Below are positions 1 to 8,933 of a stretch of DNA of 64,000 bases, piece after piece. Source of the DNA: Streptomyces venezuelae (GTDB taxonomy: Bacteria > Actinomycetota > Actinomycetes > Streptomycetales > Streptomycetaceae); the NCBI RefSeq assembly GCF_008642335.1, contig NZ_CP029191.1:7688001-7752000 (forward strand), in the 5' to 3' direction. Made by a program: the position numbers and the translations under genes. Under the pieces are notes generated by a model that did not search any database, had not been told where the DNA came from, and saw nothing but the letters and a program-made list of their open reading frames with translations. Every line of letters begins with the position of its first letter. Position 1 is the first letter of the stretch.

Positions 1-2
1 AG

Positions 3-47
3 GGCGCGAAGAAGCACCCGGGAGTCGCGGAGCTGACGGTCAATTAG
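3..47 (+). CDS. C-terminal end of a gene entering from the left (partial)
   Basis: The first bases read in one frame as 14 residues, ending HPGVAELTVN, followed by TAG. The gene would run into the window from the left and converge on the hydrolase gene whose stop lies two bases further on. Fourteen residues are too few to name a family, and the frame is inferred only from the lack of stops and the abutting convergent gene. Confidence 0.4.
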   Translation, partial: GAKKHPGVAELTVN

Positions 48-48
48 C

Positions 49-939
49 TCAGGCTCGTGTCGGTTCCGGAGCGGACCTGCTCCAGAACTCGACCAGGGCG
101 GCGGCGAGTTGCTCGGGGGCCTCCTCCGCGATGTGGTGGCCGGACTCCACGGGGCCCCCGGTCGGCGGTGCTTCCGCCCAGTCGCGCCAGACGTCCAGTA
201 CGTCGCCGTAGAGATCGACCATGTCGTCGCGGGTGGCCCACAGCACCTGCAGAGGGCACGCGATGCGCCGGCCGGCCCGCCGGTCGGCGTCGTCGTGTTC
301 CCGGTCGACACCGAGCCCCGCCCGGTAGTCCTCGCACATGGCGTGCACGGTGGCCGGGTCGTGGATCGCGCGCCGGTAGTCCTCGTACGCCTCGTCGCCC
401 ATGTGCTCGGACGTGGCCTTGTACCAGGCGTCGGGGTCGGCGTTGATGACGCGTTCGGCGGGCTTGTCGGTCTGCCCGAGGAAGAACCAGTGCCACCAGC
501 TCGCGGCGAACCTCGCGTCGCAGCGCCCCAGCGCCTCGCCGATGGGGACGGCGTCGAGGACGCTCAGAGCGGACACGGCCTCGGGGTGATCCAGGGTGAG
601 GCGCGTCGCCACGTAGGCGCCCCGGTCGTGCCCCACCACGGCGAACCGTTCGTGCCCGAGTCCGCGCATCACCGCGAGGCAGTCACGCGCCATGGCGCGC
701 TTGGAGTACGGGCCGTGCCGCTCGTCGGTCGGCGGCTTCTCGGAGCCTCCGTAGCCCCGCAGGTCCGGGCAGACGACCGTGTACCCGGCCGCGACCAGCA
801 GTGGGGCGACGCGGTGCCAGGTCGCGTGGGTGCGGGGATGGCCGTGCAGGAGCAGCACCGCGGGCCCGGCGCCGCCGTGCCTGACCCGCAGTCGCACGCC
901 GTCGCCCTCGCGCCGCGTCAGCTCGAAGTCGTCGAACAC
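49..939 (-). CDS. Alpha/beta hydrolase, haloacetate dehalogenase-like
   Basis: A 296-residue cytoplasmic alpha/beta hydrolase. The oxyanion-hole motif HGHPRT lies near residue 32, and the nucleophile elbow GHDRGA carries Asp105 rather than Ser. The catalytic His is in SGHH near residue 268. An Asp nucleophile is the signature of the haloalkane and haloacetate dehalogenase and epoxide hydrolase branch. The closest resemblance is to fluoroacetate/haloacetate dehalogenases, also around 290-300 residues, with the aromatic run WWHWFF in the cap. Substrate is inferred; an epoxide hydrolase role is possible. The gene is divergent from a MarR regulator 80 bp away, a usual regulator-target arrangement. 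The ATG is preceded by an AGGAGG-like site. Confidence 0.85.
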   Translation of the reverse strand: MFDDFELTRREGDGVRLRVRHGGAGPAVLLLHGHPRTHATWHRVAPLLVAAGYTVVCPDLRGYGGSEKPPTDERHGPYSKRAMARDCLAVMRGLGHERFAVVGHDRGAYVATRLTLDHPEAVSALSVLDAVPIGEALGRCDARFAASWWHWFFLGQTDKPAERVINADPDAWYKATSEHMGDEAYEDYRRAIHDPATVHAMCEDYRAGLGVDREHDDADRRAGRRIACPLQVLWATRDDMVDLYGDVLDVWRDWAEAPPTGGPVESGHHIAEEAPEQLAAALVEFWSRSAPEPTRA

Positions 940-1019
940 ATGACCTCCTGTGTCTCAACCGGTGCCTCGAACACCGTAGGGGCGGACGAGTACCCACCAG
1001 GGGAGGGTAGAAAGGACTC

Positions 1020-1547
1020 ATGGTCGAACCCGGGAAGTGTCCTGAGGACGCGGACGACGTCGACGCGGTGACGCGGGCGGTCCTGACGGCGTCGAGACTG
1101 CTGATCGCCGTGTCGGCGCGGTCCCTCGCGCAGGTCGAGGAGCGGGTGACGCTCCCTCAGTTCCGTATGCTCGTCGTACTTTCGACGCGCGGGGCCACGA
1201 AACTGGTCACGCTCGCCGAGCACTTGCGGGTGGCGCCGTCGACCGCCATGCGGATGGTGGACCGGCTCATCGCGATGGGCCTGGCCGACCGGCAGGTCAA
1301 TCCCCGCAACCGCCGTGAGACGTTGCTCCGGGTCACCGAGGAGGGGCGGCGGACCGTCGAGACCGTCACCGCCCGGCGCAGGGAAGAGGTCACGGCGATC
1401 GTCGAGCGGCTCGCACCGGAGCAACGCGGGGCTCTGGTCGCGGCGTTGACCGCGTTCAACGAGGCCGGCGGCGAGCCGCCGGTCGCGGACACGGACGGCA
1501 GGGAATCGCATCCGCTCGGCTGGGCGGAGGCGACGACCGGGGCCTGA
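1020..1547 (+). CDS. MarR family transcriptional regulator
   Basis: A 175-residue winged-helix regulator. The HTH spans roughly residues 45-115 ([15 protein letters not shown], then [19 protein letters not shown] for the recognition helix, then a wing with [16 protein letters not shown]). This is the standard MarR/SlyA fold, slightly long because of a polar C-terminal tail. It shares an 80-bp intergenic region with the divergent haloacetate-dehalogenase-like gene, so I infer it controls that gene and itself. MarR proteins are often lifted off DNA by small phenolic or hydrophobic ligands; the ligand here is unknown. Confidence 0.88.
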   Translation: MVEPGKCPEDADDVDAVTRAVLTASRLLIAVSARSLAQVEERVTLPQFRMLVVLSTRGATKLVTLAEHLRVAPSTAMRMVDRLIAMGLADRQVNPRNRRETLLRVTEEGRRTVETVTARRREEVTAIVERLAPEQRGALVAALTAFNEAGGEPPVADTDGRESHPLGWAEATTGA

Positions 1548-1623
1548 GAGCCCGTGTCATCAGCGCGGACAGGTCAGCGCCGGTGGCCCAGCGGGCGATG
1601 AGCGAGCGATACGAGCCATGGGG

Positions 1624-1661
1624 GTGTGCGGCGCTCCGGTTCGAGCCGGAGCGCCGCACAC
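1624..1661. terminator. Perfect 16-bp stem-loop between marR and metE, bidirectional terminator
   Basis: GTGTGCGGCGCTCCGG (1624-1639) is followed by a six-base loop and its exact reverse complement (1646-1661). It begins 4 bases past the metE stop and 77 bases past the MarR stop, so it can serve both converging genes. There is no long T-run, as is common for high-GC actinobacterial terminators. Confidence 0.8.
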
Positions 1662-1664
1662 GCG

Positions 1665-3989
1665 TCAGGACGCGCTCGTCCCGATCTCCGCGCGGACCGT
1701 CCTGGCCGCCGCGACCAGGTTCTCCAGCGACGCGCGGGTCTCGGGCCAGCCACGCGTCTTCAGGCCGCAGTCCGGGTTGACCCAGAGCCGTTCGGCGGGG
1801 ATGGCGTCGAGCCCCTTGCGCAGCAGCGCGGCCGCCTCATCGGCGCCGGGGACGCGCGGGGAGTGGATGTCGTACACGCCGGGGCCCGCCTCGCGCGGAT
1901 AGCCGTGGGCGGCGAGTTCGCGCGCCACCTGCATGTGCGAGCGGGCCGCCTCCAGGCTGATGACATCGGCGTCGAGGTCGTCGATGGCCTGGACGACATC
2001 GCCGAACTCCGCGTAGCACATGTGCGTGTGGATCTGCGTGTCCGGCCGTACGCCGCTGGTGGTGAGGCGGAAGGACTCGGTGGCCCAGGCCAGGTAGGCG
2101 GGGTGGTCGGCGGCGCGCAGGGGCAGCGTCTCGCGCAGCGCGGGCTCGTCGACCTGGATGACGGAGGTGCCGGCGGCCTCCAGGTCGTCGACCTCGTCGC
2201 GCAGGGCGAGGGCGACCTGGCGCGCGGTGTCGCCGAGCGGCTGGTCGTCGCGGACGAACGACCAGGCGAGCATGGTGACGGGACCCGTGAGCATGCCCTT
2301 GACGGGCCGGTCGGTGAGGGAGTTGGCGTACGTCGTCCAGCGCACCGTCATCGCCTCGGGGCGCGAGATGTCACCGGCGAGGATCGGCGGGCGCACATAG
2401 CGGGTGCCGTACGACTGGACCCACCCGTGCTGCGTCGCGAGATAGCCGGTGAGCTGTTCGGCGAAGTACTGCACCATGTCGTTGCGTTCGGGCTCGCCGT
2501 GCACCAGGACGTCGATGCCGGTCTTCTCCTGGAACGCGATCACCTCCTGGATCTCGGCCTTGATGCGCTCCTCGTACTCGGCGCCGTCGATCCGCCCGGC
2601 CCGCAGGTCGGCGCGGGCCGCGCGCAGTTCGCCGGTCTGCGGGAACGAGCCGATGGTCGTCGTCGGCAGCAGCGGCAGGCCGAGTGCCGCGCGCTGGGCG
2701 GCGGCCCGCTCCGCGTACGGCTGGGAGCGCCGTGCGTCGGCGTCCGTGACGGCGCCGGCGCGGGCGCGGACGGCCGGGTCGCGGGTGATGGGGGAGCCGG
2801 CCCGCGACGCCAGGTCGGCGCGGTTCGCGGCGAGTTGGGTGGAGATCGTGTGGGTGCCGCGGGCCAGGCCGCGGGCGAGCGTCACGATCTCGGTGGTCTT
2901 CTGCCGGGCGAACGCCAGCCAGCGCAGGATCTGTGGCTCGATGTCCCGTTCGAGGCCTGTGTCGAGGGGGACGTGCAGGAGGGAGCAGGACGCGGCCACG
3001 TCGACCCGCTCGGCGAGGCCGAGCAGGGTGCCGAGGGTGGACAGGGACTTCTCCAGGTCGTTGACCCAGATGTTGCGCCCGTTGACGACACCGGCGACCA
3101 GGCGCTTGCCGGGCAGCCCGCCGACGGAGGCCAGCGCTTCGAGGTTGGCGGCGGCCGCCTCCGTGAAGTCGAGGGCGAGCCCGTCGACGGGAGCCTTCGC
3201 GAGGACGGGGAGGGCGTCGCCGAGCCGGTCGAAGTACGACGCGACGAGGAGCTTGGGGCGGTCGGTCAGGGCGCCGAGGTCACGGTAGGCGCGCTCGGCC
3301 GCGTTGAGATCGGCGGGCGTGCGGTCCTGGACGAGGGCGGGTTCGTCCAGCTGGACCCATTCGGCGCCCGCCGCGCGCAGGTCGGCGAGCACCTCCGCGT
3401 ACACCGGGAGCAGCCGGTCGAGCAGCGTCAGCGGGTCGAAGTCGGCGGGGACCCCGGGCGCGGGCTTGGCCAGCAGCAGATACGTGACCGGCCCCACGAG
3501 CACGGGCCGCGCCGTCAGCCCCAGCGCACGGGCCTCCTCGAACTCGGCCACCTGCTTGGAGGAGTCGGCGGTGAACACGGTTCCGGGCCCCAACTCGGGC
3601 ACGAGATAGTGGTAGTTGGTGTCGAACCACTTCGTCATCTCGAGGGGCGCCACGTCCTGCGTGCCGCGCGCCATCGCGAAGTAGCCGTCGAGGGCGTCCG
3701 CGTCGACGGCGGCGCGGTGCCGCTCCGGGACGGCGCCCACCATCACGGTGGTGTCCAGAACGTGGTCGTAGTACGAGAAGTCGCCGGTCGGGACTTCGCC
3801 GATGCCGGCGTCGGCGAGCTCACGCCAGTTGGCGCGGCGGAGGTCGGCGGAGGCGGTTCGGAGCGCGTCGGCGGTGACGCGGCCCTTCCAGTAGCCCTCG
3901 ACGGCCTTCTTCAGTTCGCGGTTCGGGCCCTGGCGGGGGTAGCCGTACACGGTGGCCCGTGCTGCCGCGGCTGCGGTCCTGGTGGTCAC
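1665..3989 (-). CDS. metE: Cobalamin-independent methionine synthase
   Basis: A 774-residue 5-methyltetrahydropteroyltriglutamate-homocysteine methyltransferase, which makes methionine without B12. It has the expected double-barrel length (E. coli 753). The C-terminal zinc site is visible: His and Cys in [10 protein letters not shown], the Glu in SLEAARSHM and the last Cys in [12 protein letters not shown]. The N-terminal barrel has the typical [15 protein letters not shown] start and the conserved [12 protein letters not shown]. The GTG at 3989 is chosen because AAGGAG sits six bases upstream; an in-frame reading upstream runs back into the leader and is not coding. The leader carries a cobalamin riboswitch, so expression should fall when B12 is available and MetH can replace this enzyme. 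Confidence 0.97.
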   Translation of the reverse strand: MTTRTAAAAARATVYGYPRQGPNRELKKAVEGYWKGRVTADALRTASADLRRANWRELADAGIGEVPTGDFSYYDHVLDTTVMVGAVPERHRAAVDADALDGYFAMARGTQDVAPLEMTKWFDTNYHYLVPELGPGTVFTADSSKQVAEFEEARALGLTARPVLVGPVTYLLLAKPAPGVPADFDPLTLLDRLLPVYAEVLADLRAAGAEWVQLDEPALVQDRTPADLNAAERAYRDLGALTDRPKLLVASYFDRLGDALPVLAKAPVDGLALDFTEAAAANLEALASVGGLPGKRLVAGVVNGRNIWVNDLEKSLSTLGTLLGLAERVDVAASCSLLHVPLDTGLERDIEPQILRWLAFARQKTTEIVTLARGLARGTHTISTQLAANRADLASRAGSPITRDPAVRARAGAVTDADARRSQPYAERAAAQRAALGLPLLPTTTIGSFPQTGELRAARADLRAGRIDGAEYEERIKAEIQEVIAFQEKTGIDVLVHGEPERNDMVQYFAEQLTGYLATQHGWVQSYGTRYVRPPILAGDISRPEAMTVRWTTYANSLTDRPVKGMLTGPVTMLAWSFVRDDQPLGDTARQVALALRDEVDDLEAAGTSVIQVDEPALRETLPLRAADHPAYLAWATESFRLTTSGVRPDTQIHTHMCYAEFGDVVQAIDDLDADVISLEAARSHMQVARELAAHGYPREAGPGVYDIHSPRVPGADEAAALLRKGLDAIPAERLWVNPDCGLKTRGWPETRASLENLVAAARTVRAEIGTSAS

Positions 3990-4025
3990 GGAGATCTCCT
4001 TCGCGAGATGAATCCCTGAGATCCC
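3990..4025 (-). promoter_or_regulatory. Possible hairpin masking the metE ribosome binding site
   Basis: On the mRNA strand GGGATCTC (4025-4018) can pair with GAGATCTCC (3998-3990), with one bulged base. The downstream arm overlaps the AAGGAG Shine-Dalgarno and its spacer. It could be the expression platform of the upstream riboswitch acting at translation, but I did not fold it against competing structures. Confidence 0.4.
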
Positions 4026-4159
4026 GGGGACGGGACGAGAGCGCGAAGGGTGACGCACCCGACGGGTCCGGGAACGCGCGGGGCGCGGCCGTCCGTCAGA
4101 TGTGTTCGCCGACCCGCCCTCGAGGTCACCGGGATATCCGCGCACGAATGGTTCGGGCA

Positions 4160-4362
4160 CGGACAGCGGGCAGGTCTTCGGACTCGCGGGCACGTCCTCC
4201 GGGGAGGACACCTACTGGCCGTCGCTTCCCAGGACCGTTCGTCGGTCCCAGTGCATGTGACGGCGGTCGTTCCCGCTCACCGCTGCGGGGCAGTCCCGGA
4301 TTTCCACCGGGTTCCCTCTTGCGACGCTCCCGTCTGGCGGACGGGGCGAACCAGCTGCACTG
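4160..4362 (-). promoter_or_regulatory. Cobalamin riboswitch (B12 aptamer) in the metE leader
   Basis: Reading the minus strand from about 4360, the leader has the family landmarks in order: a GGAACCCGGTGGAAATCCGG segment, then GACTGCCCCGCAGCGGT, then a CACTGG and GGGAAG pair, and the B12-box end CGAAGACCTGCCCGCTG near 4183-4166. These match the conserved core of the AdoCbl riboswitch class. It lies about 170 bases upstream of the metE start. Established knowledge: B12 riboswitches upstream of metE repress it when cobalamin is present. Confidence 0.93.
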
Positions 4363-4537
4363 ATCACCTTACGGCGCCGTCCGCGGGCGGACCGGGTCGC
4401 GGCCGGCATTCGGAAGGTGAGGTGGAACACGTGCGCGACAGGCTTCGGTCACGGTGCGGGCGGGAAGGCGGCGAGCCGCCGGCGGACGGCCCGAATCGAC
4501 CGACGGGCCGGGCCGGGGCACGGCAAGCTACGGGGAT

Positions 4538-5632
4538 ATGAACCACCACCACGACGAGGACGCTCCCCCCGACGGACCGGCCACCCGGAACGACCGCGCC
4601 GCCCGGGGCGACCGCGCCGCCCGGGGCGACCGCGCCGCCCGGGGCGACCGCGCCGCTCGGGGCGACCGCGCCGCTCGGGGCGACCGCGCCGACCAGCCCG
4701 GCCGCGCCGACCAGCCCGGCCGCGCCGCCCAGCCCGGCCGCGCCGACCAGCCCGGCCGCGCCGCCCAGCCCGGCCCCGCCGACCAGCCCGACCGCGCCGA
4801 CAACTCCGTCCTCCTCGACCTCTCCGACCCCTCCAACCTCCTCGACCGGATGGAGAGGAACCTCGCCGAGCACGCCTGCCACCTGCACCGGGACATGCCC
4901 GGCGCCACCGTCGTGGAGACCGACGACCTCCTGATCGCCGACAGCGGCCTGAACGACGACACGTTCAACGTCGTCGCCCGCGCCCGTTTCACCGCCGACA
5001 CCGCCCCCGCACGCGTCGCCGTCACCGCACGGGCGCTCGCCGCGACGGGCCGCCCCTTCTCCTGGTGGGTCGGCCCGACCTCGACACCGCCGGACCTGTC
5101 CGCCCGCCTGACGGCCGCCGGCCTTCCCGCCGCGGAACAGGAGACGGCGATGTGGGCACCCCTGGACGAGCTGCCGCCGCCGTCCGCCCCACCCGGCCTG
5201 GACATCCAGCACGTGACGACACCCCGTCAACTCGACGACTACGCCACGGTCCTCGCCGCGAACTGGACCCCGCCCGCCGAGACCGTGCGCCGCTTCCACA
5301 GCCGCGCCGCCGCGCGGGCACTCGCCCCGGACTGCCCGGCCCGCTTCCTCGTCGGCTACGCGGCGGGCCGACCGGTCTGCTCCGCCGAGGTGTTCGCGTA
5401 CGCGGACGTCGCCGGGCTCTACAACATCAGTACCCTCACCGCACACCGAGAACGCGGCTATGGCGGGGCGATCACCCTCGCCGCGCTCCACACCGCCCGC
5501 GACCGCGGCCACACCGTCGCCGTGCTCCAGGCCTCGCCCGACGGTGAGCCCGTCTATCGCCGCCTGAACTTCCGCGCCTGCGGCGGCTTCACCGAACACG
5601 CCCTGCTCCCCGAAGCCCACCGCCCACAATGA
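4538..5632 (+). CDS. GNAT family N-acetyltransferase with a repetitive N-terminus
   Basis: A 364-residue protein. The first 95 or so residues are a low-complexity arm: about five copies of DRAARG followed by six copies of (D/A)QPGRA. The rest is an acetyltransferase with the acetyl-CoA-binding segment [21 protein letters not shown] and the C-terminal PVYRRLNFR typical of GNAT enzymes. The start used is the ATG of MNHHHDED. A later ATG at 4850 (MERNLAEHA) would give a more usual GNAT length of about 260 residues and is a real alternative, since no strong Shine-Dalgarno marks either. Substrate unknown. The stretch in front of it down to the riboswitch shows nothing else. Confidence 0.75.
   Translation: MNHHHDEDAPPDGPATRNDRAARGDRAARGDRAARGDRAARGDRAARGDRADQPGRADQPGRAAQPGRADQPGRAAQPGPADQPDRADNSVLLDLSDPSNLLDRMERNLAEHACHLHRDMPGATVVETDDLLIADSGLNDDTFNVVARARFTADTAPARVAVTARALAATGRPFSWWVGPTSTPPDLSARLTAAGLPAAEQETAMWAPLDELPPPSAPPGLDIQHVTTPRQLDDYATVLAANWTPPAETVRRFHSRAAARALAPDCPARFLVGYAAGRPVCSAEVFAYADVAGLYNISTLTAHRERGYGGAITLAALHTARDRGHTVAVLQASPDGEPVYRRLNFRACGGFTEHALLPEAHRPQ
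4592..4799 (+). repeat. 18-bp tandem repeats inside the GNAT gene
   Basis: Two adjoining arrays with an 18-base period: GACCGCGCCGCCCGGGGC-type units (about five), then GACCAGCCCGGCCGCGCC-type units (about six), with near identity between copies. Both preserve the reading frame and encode DRAARG and (D/A)QPGRA. Such in-frame arrays can gain or lose copies by slippage. Confidence 0.9.
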
Positions 5633-5669
5633 CCCCCCGCCCCCGGCTCCTCACCAAGCTCGAACGCCC

Positions 5670-7949
5670 CTAGTCGTCGCGTGCGTGCAGGCGTTCTCTG
5701 TTGAGGTGGTCGACCGCGCCCAGTGCGTCGCCGATCGTCGCGAAGTCGACGGCGACGAAGTTGACCGGGCGGCCGCGCTCCTTCTGGCAGCGGTGGGCCC
5801 GCTCCAGGATGAAGTCGCGTTTGTTGACGACGGCGGCGTCGAGGCGGCTGCCGCCCATGTCGGTGATGAAGTGGTTCAGCAGGAACAGCCGCTTGCCGGT
5901 GCCGCCGCGGTGCGGGACGCAGTTCATCTGTTCCGGTGCGGTGTACGCGAACGGGGTCTCCATGCCGTACCGGTAGAAGTTCCGGTACCAGGGTGCCGGT
6001 CCGTCGGCCTGTTCGGCGAAGACCACCAGGCGGCGCCCCGAGTCGATCATCTCGCCCAGGGTGGGCCACGGACGGTCCGGGTCGGCGTCCGGGGTGAACA
6101 GCAGCCGGTCCAGTCCCGCCCGGCGGAACGCCTCCCGCGTCTGTTCGCCGTCGATCGCGTCCTGGACGATCAGGGTGACCACTTCACCGGGGTGCTCGTC
6201 CAGCCAGGTGCCGATCTCGCGCAGCGTGTCCACGAGGGGGATCGCGCCGGCCCGGCACACCGCGTGGCACAGCCACATGCCGGGGCGCGGCGGGTTGGCG
6301 CGCTCGGCCAGGCGGGTGATCTGCTCCTTCATGTCGGGCGGGAAGTCCGCCTCCCGGAGCCGTTCGGACACCTCCTCGGGGGTCTCCCACGTCTGGGTGT
6401 CGATCAGGAGGCCGCGGGCCCCCGCGTCCAACTGCGCGACGATGTCGGGGTCCTGGAGCGGGCCGATGAACCGGTCGGCGGTCGTCGACATGGCGTTGTG
6501 CGTGGCCAGGAAGGCGACCTGGTCGTACGGCCTGTCGCAGAGCGACTCCGAGCCGAGGCACAGCTCGCGGGCGTCCTTGCCCGCCGCCAGCGGGGCGAGC
6601 ACCGCGCCCACCACCGCGACGGCCACGAGGGCGCCGCCCGCCGTGCCGAGGACCGCGCTCCGCCGCCGCCCGGTCAGCCGTGCCCCGCGCCGCGCCACGA
6701 CCTTCTCGTACGCCCACGGCGCCCCGGCCAGGACAAGACCCGCGACCAGCGGGAGCGCCGACGTGATCAGACCCACCGAGAGGAGTGCGTCGGCGGCACC
6801 GTGCTGCACGTCGTCCAGGAGCCGGCCCACGGAAGGCGGCCAGCTCGACGGCGGGCGCGCCATCAGCTCCCCGACCTGCCACCGCGCCACGGCGAGGACC
6901 ACGGCCGACAGCGCACCGCCCGCGGCCAGCGCCGTGCCGACACGGCGCACCCGTACCGCCCAGGACGCCGAGCCGGTGAAGACCAGCACGCAGCCCGCTC
7001 CGAGGGCGAGCACGCCCGCGATGCCCTGGACCCATCCCAGCGCCAGCCTGGTGAAGTACCGGGCCTGCTCGGCCGCGCCCAGGTCGACGCCCGCCGCCTT
7101 CAGGTCCGGTACGACGTTCCAGCGGCCGTCGTCCGTGAGGGCCGACAGGTCCGACGCGGCGCCGGGCACCCGGTCGCCCAGCGCGTACGGCCCCACCGCG
7201 GCCAGCGCCGAGGCCACGTCTCCGGAGCCGAGCGACGCCTCCACCTGAGGGCGCAGGGCCGCGCGCCGGTCCTCCGGGACGGCTCCCATGAGCCACTCCG
7301 CCGCCTGCCGCGCCGCGGCGGGTTCGAGGCGCAGCTCGGGGAGGTTGTCGGGGCGGTGGCCGCGGGAGATGTCGTCCAGAGCGGCCGTCAGCTCCCGCGT
7401 GAACGCGGCGAAGTCGGGCGATTCGCGCCCCTGCGCGGAGGCGACCAGGTCCCCGAGGTAGATCTCGGCGAAGCTGCCGATGTTCGTCAGGACGGGCCGC
7501 AGGTCGACGGAGAGACGCAGTCGCGGCTCCTGCCCGCGCAGATACGCCACGGCGTGACCGATCTGTTCGTCCACCAGGGTGCGCAGGGTCGCGGGCGGCA
7601 GCACGTTCTTCAGGTTCGCCGTCACCTGCGCCTCGGGCACGGGCAGCCGGCCGAGCAGATCGCGGGTGACGCGTGCCGTCGCGGGGTCGACGAGCACCTC
7701 GTCGTACAGCCGGTCGTACGCGCCCTGCTCGTCCAGCACGGCCTGGTAGAAGACCCGGTTCAACACCGTCGCGCGGGCACTTCCGGCGAGGACGAGGACG
7801 ACGGTGGACAGGGCCAGCACACCCCAGGCCACGGGCCGCAGCCCGGACCGCCATCTTCTCCACCACGGTCCGGCGGCGGTATTGTCCCTGCTCTCCGCGT
7901 CGCTGCCACTCACGAAACGATCATCCTCCGGCCCGGGACGCGGCGCCAC
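5670..7949 (-). CDS. Membrane protein with extracellular PI-PLC-like phosphodiesterase domain
   Basis: A 759-residue protein. A short cytoplasmic arm precedes a membrane segment near residues 36-56 (PVAWGVLALSTVVLVLAG). A large extracellular part follows, then several more membrane segments around residues 300-460 (including LGWVQGIAGVLALGAGCVLVF and VVAVAVVGAVLAPLAAG). The C-terminal 290 residues resemble the PI-PLC X domain: the first catalytic-type His is in FLATHNAMS, the second in MWLCHAVC, with LIDTQTW between. The actual lipid or glycan substrate is unknown. GTG at 7949 is used, with GAAGGG five bases upstream; another GTG 12 codons later is possible. It is the last gene of a three-gene minus-strand operon, 9 bp after its neighbour. 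Confidence 0.8.
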   Translation of the reverse strand: MAPRPGPEDDRFVSGSDAESRDNTAAGPWWRRWRSGLRPVAWGVLALSTVVLVLAGSARATVLNRVFYQAVLDEQGAYDRLYDEVLVDPATARVTRDLLGRLPVPEAQVTANLKNVLPPATLRTLVDEQIGHAVAYLRGQEPRLRLSVDLRPVLTNIGSFAEIYLGDLVASAQGRESPDFAAFTRELTAALDDISRGHRPDNLPELRLEPAAARQAAEWLMGAVPEDRRAALRPQVEASLGSGDVASALAAVGPYALGDRVPGAASDLSALTDDGRWNVVPDLKAAGVDLGAAEQARYFTRLALGWVQGIAGVLALGAGCVLVFTGSASWAVRVRRVGTALAAGGALSAVVLAVARWQVGELMARPPSSWPPSVGRLLDDVQHGAADALLSVGLITSALPLVAGLVLAGAPWAYEKVVARRGARLTGRRRSAVLGTAGGALVAVAVVGAVLAPLAAGKDARELCLGSESLCDRPYDQVAFLATHNAMSTTADRFIGPLQDPDIVAQLDAGARGLLIDTQTWETPEEVSERLREADFPPDMKEQITRLAERANPPRPGMWLCHAVCRAGAIPLVDTLREIGTWLDEHPGEVVTLIVQDAIDGEQTREAFRRAGLDRLLFTPDADPDRPWPTLGEMIDSGRRLVVFAEQADGPAPWYRNFYRYGMETPFAYTAPEQMNCVPHRGGTGKRLFLLNHFITDMGGSRLDAAVVNKRDFILERAHRCQKERGRPVNFVAVDFATIGDALGAVDHLNRERLHARDD

Positions 7950-7958
7950 ACCGACCCT

Positions 7959-8933
7959 TCAGTCCAGGCACTCCCTCGCCCGGCGGCCCGCTCCACTGAG
8001 CAGATCGACGCGCTGGCCGTCCCCTTCCTTGAGGACGTAGAGCGTGCCGTTCTCGGGCGTCCAGTCGCGCGGCACGAGGAAGACGCGGTCCCCGGAGACG
8101 TGGAACAGGCGCAGCCCGCCGTACTCGTACGCGTACTGGCTCCCCTTGTCGGTGACGCGCCGGAAACAGCTGCCGCCGCCGCGGATCATCAAGTCCTTCT
8201 CGCTGAAGACGACGACGGCGGGGAACTCGCCGCGCAGCGTCCGCTCGGTCAGCTCGGCGCGGCCCCGGCCCGCGATCGCCGCGTACGACGACACGGCCCA
8301 GAACAGCGAAAGCACGCAGATGAAGAGGGTGAGCCCCCACAGGCGCAGGTCCCGGCGTTCGCGTGTGCGGGCGTACGCGTTGAGCGCGAAGCCGCCGATC
8401 GCCGTGAGCGGGAGCAGCAGGTCGAACAGCCAGGGACTGAGCGGATACAGCGGTACGAGGGCGAGCGGGACGGCCCAGGCGAACCGCAGCACGCGGGTCG
8501 CGCGGGCCAGCCGTTCCGGTTCGCCCGCGGTCCAGCGGAGCAGCCCGAGCGTGCCGAGCGCGATACCGGCCGCGAGCCAGGCCGGGAGGTACAGGGCGCC
8601 GACGCTGCGCAACAGGTAGTCGCTGGTGGAGAGGTGGAAGACGGTGTCGCGCAGTCCGAGCGCCTTGGTCTCGGCGTCCGTGCTCGCCCAGCCGAAGTAG
8701 AAGAGGACGGCGGTGAGCAACGTGACGAGGGATCCGACGGCACCGAGAATTTCCACCCAGCCGATGTGGGGGGCGGAGGGGGTTGGGAGTGGGCCCGGGG
8801 CGGGTTCCGGGTCAGGGTCGGGGGTTGGGTTCGGGTCGGGGGGTGGGCCCGGGTCGGGGGTGGGGCTCGGCGCGGGGGAGGGGTCGGGATCAGGGACGGG
8901 TTCCGGGTTCGGCGTGGGGGCGGGGTCGGTCAT
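7959..8933 (-). CDS. Polytopic membrane protein with Pro/Asp-rich N-terminus
   Basis: A 324-residue protein with no family I recognise. Residues 1-52 are a repetitive acidic proline stretch (PDPDP, PTPDP units). About four or five membrane segments follow, such as ILGAVGSLVTLLTAVLFYF, LPAWLAAGIALGTLGLL, WAVPLALVPLYPL and LWGLTLFICVLSLFWAV. A soluble C-terminal domain of about 110 residues contains SCFRRVTDKGSQYAYEYGG. The start is the ATG at 8933, which overlaps the previous gene's TGA in ATGA, so the two are translationally coupled. The partners are a membrane-tethered Gly/Ser-rich protein upstream and a PLC-like phosphodiesterase downstream, suggesting a shared envelope task. Confidence 0.7.
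   Translation of the reverse strand: MTDPAPTPNPEPVPDPDPSPAPSPTPDPGPPPDPNPTPDPDPEPAPGPLPTPSAPHIGWVEILGAVGSLVTLLTAVLFYFGWASTDAETKALGLRDTVFHLSTSDYLLRSVGALYLPAWLAAGIALGTLGLLRWTAGEPERLARATRVLRFAWAVPLALVPLYPLSPWLFDLLLPLTAIGGFALNAYARTRERRDLRLWGLTLFICVLSLFWAVSSYAAIAGRGRAELTERTLRGEFPAVVVFSEKDLMIRGGGSCFRRVTDKGSQYAYEYGGLRLFHVSGDRVFLVPRDWTPENGTLYVLKEGDGQRVDLLSGAGRRARECLD

Noticed and set aside
1626-4019. A 797-codon open frame on the plus strand opposite metE
   Set aside because: It is the antisense shadow of metE: its composition follows the high-GC third positions of the real gene, and metE has all its catalytic residues.
4592-4690. Repeated RGD tripeptides in the GNAT arm as an adhesion signal
   Set aside because: The protein has no signal peptide, and RGD arises simply from the frame of the GC-rich repeat.
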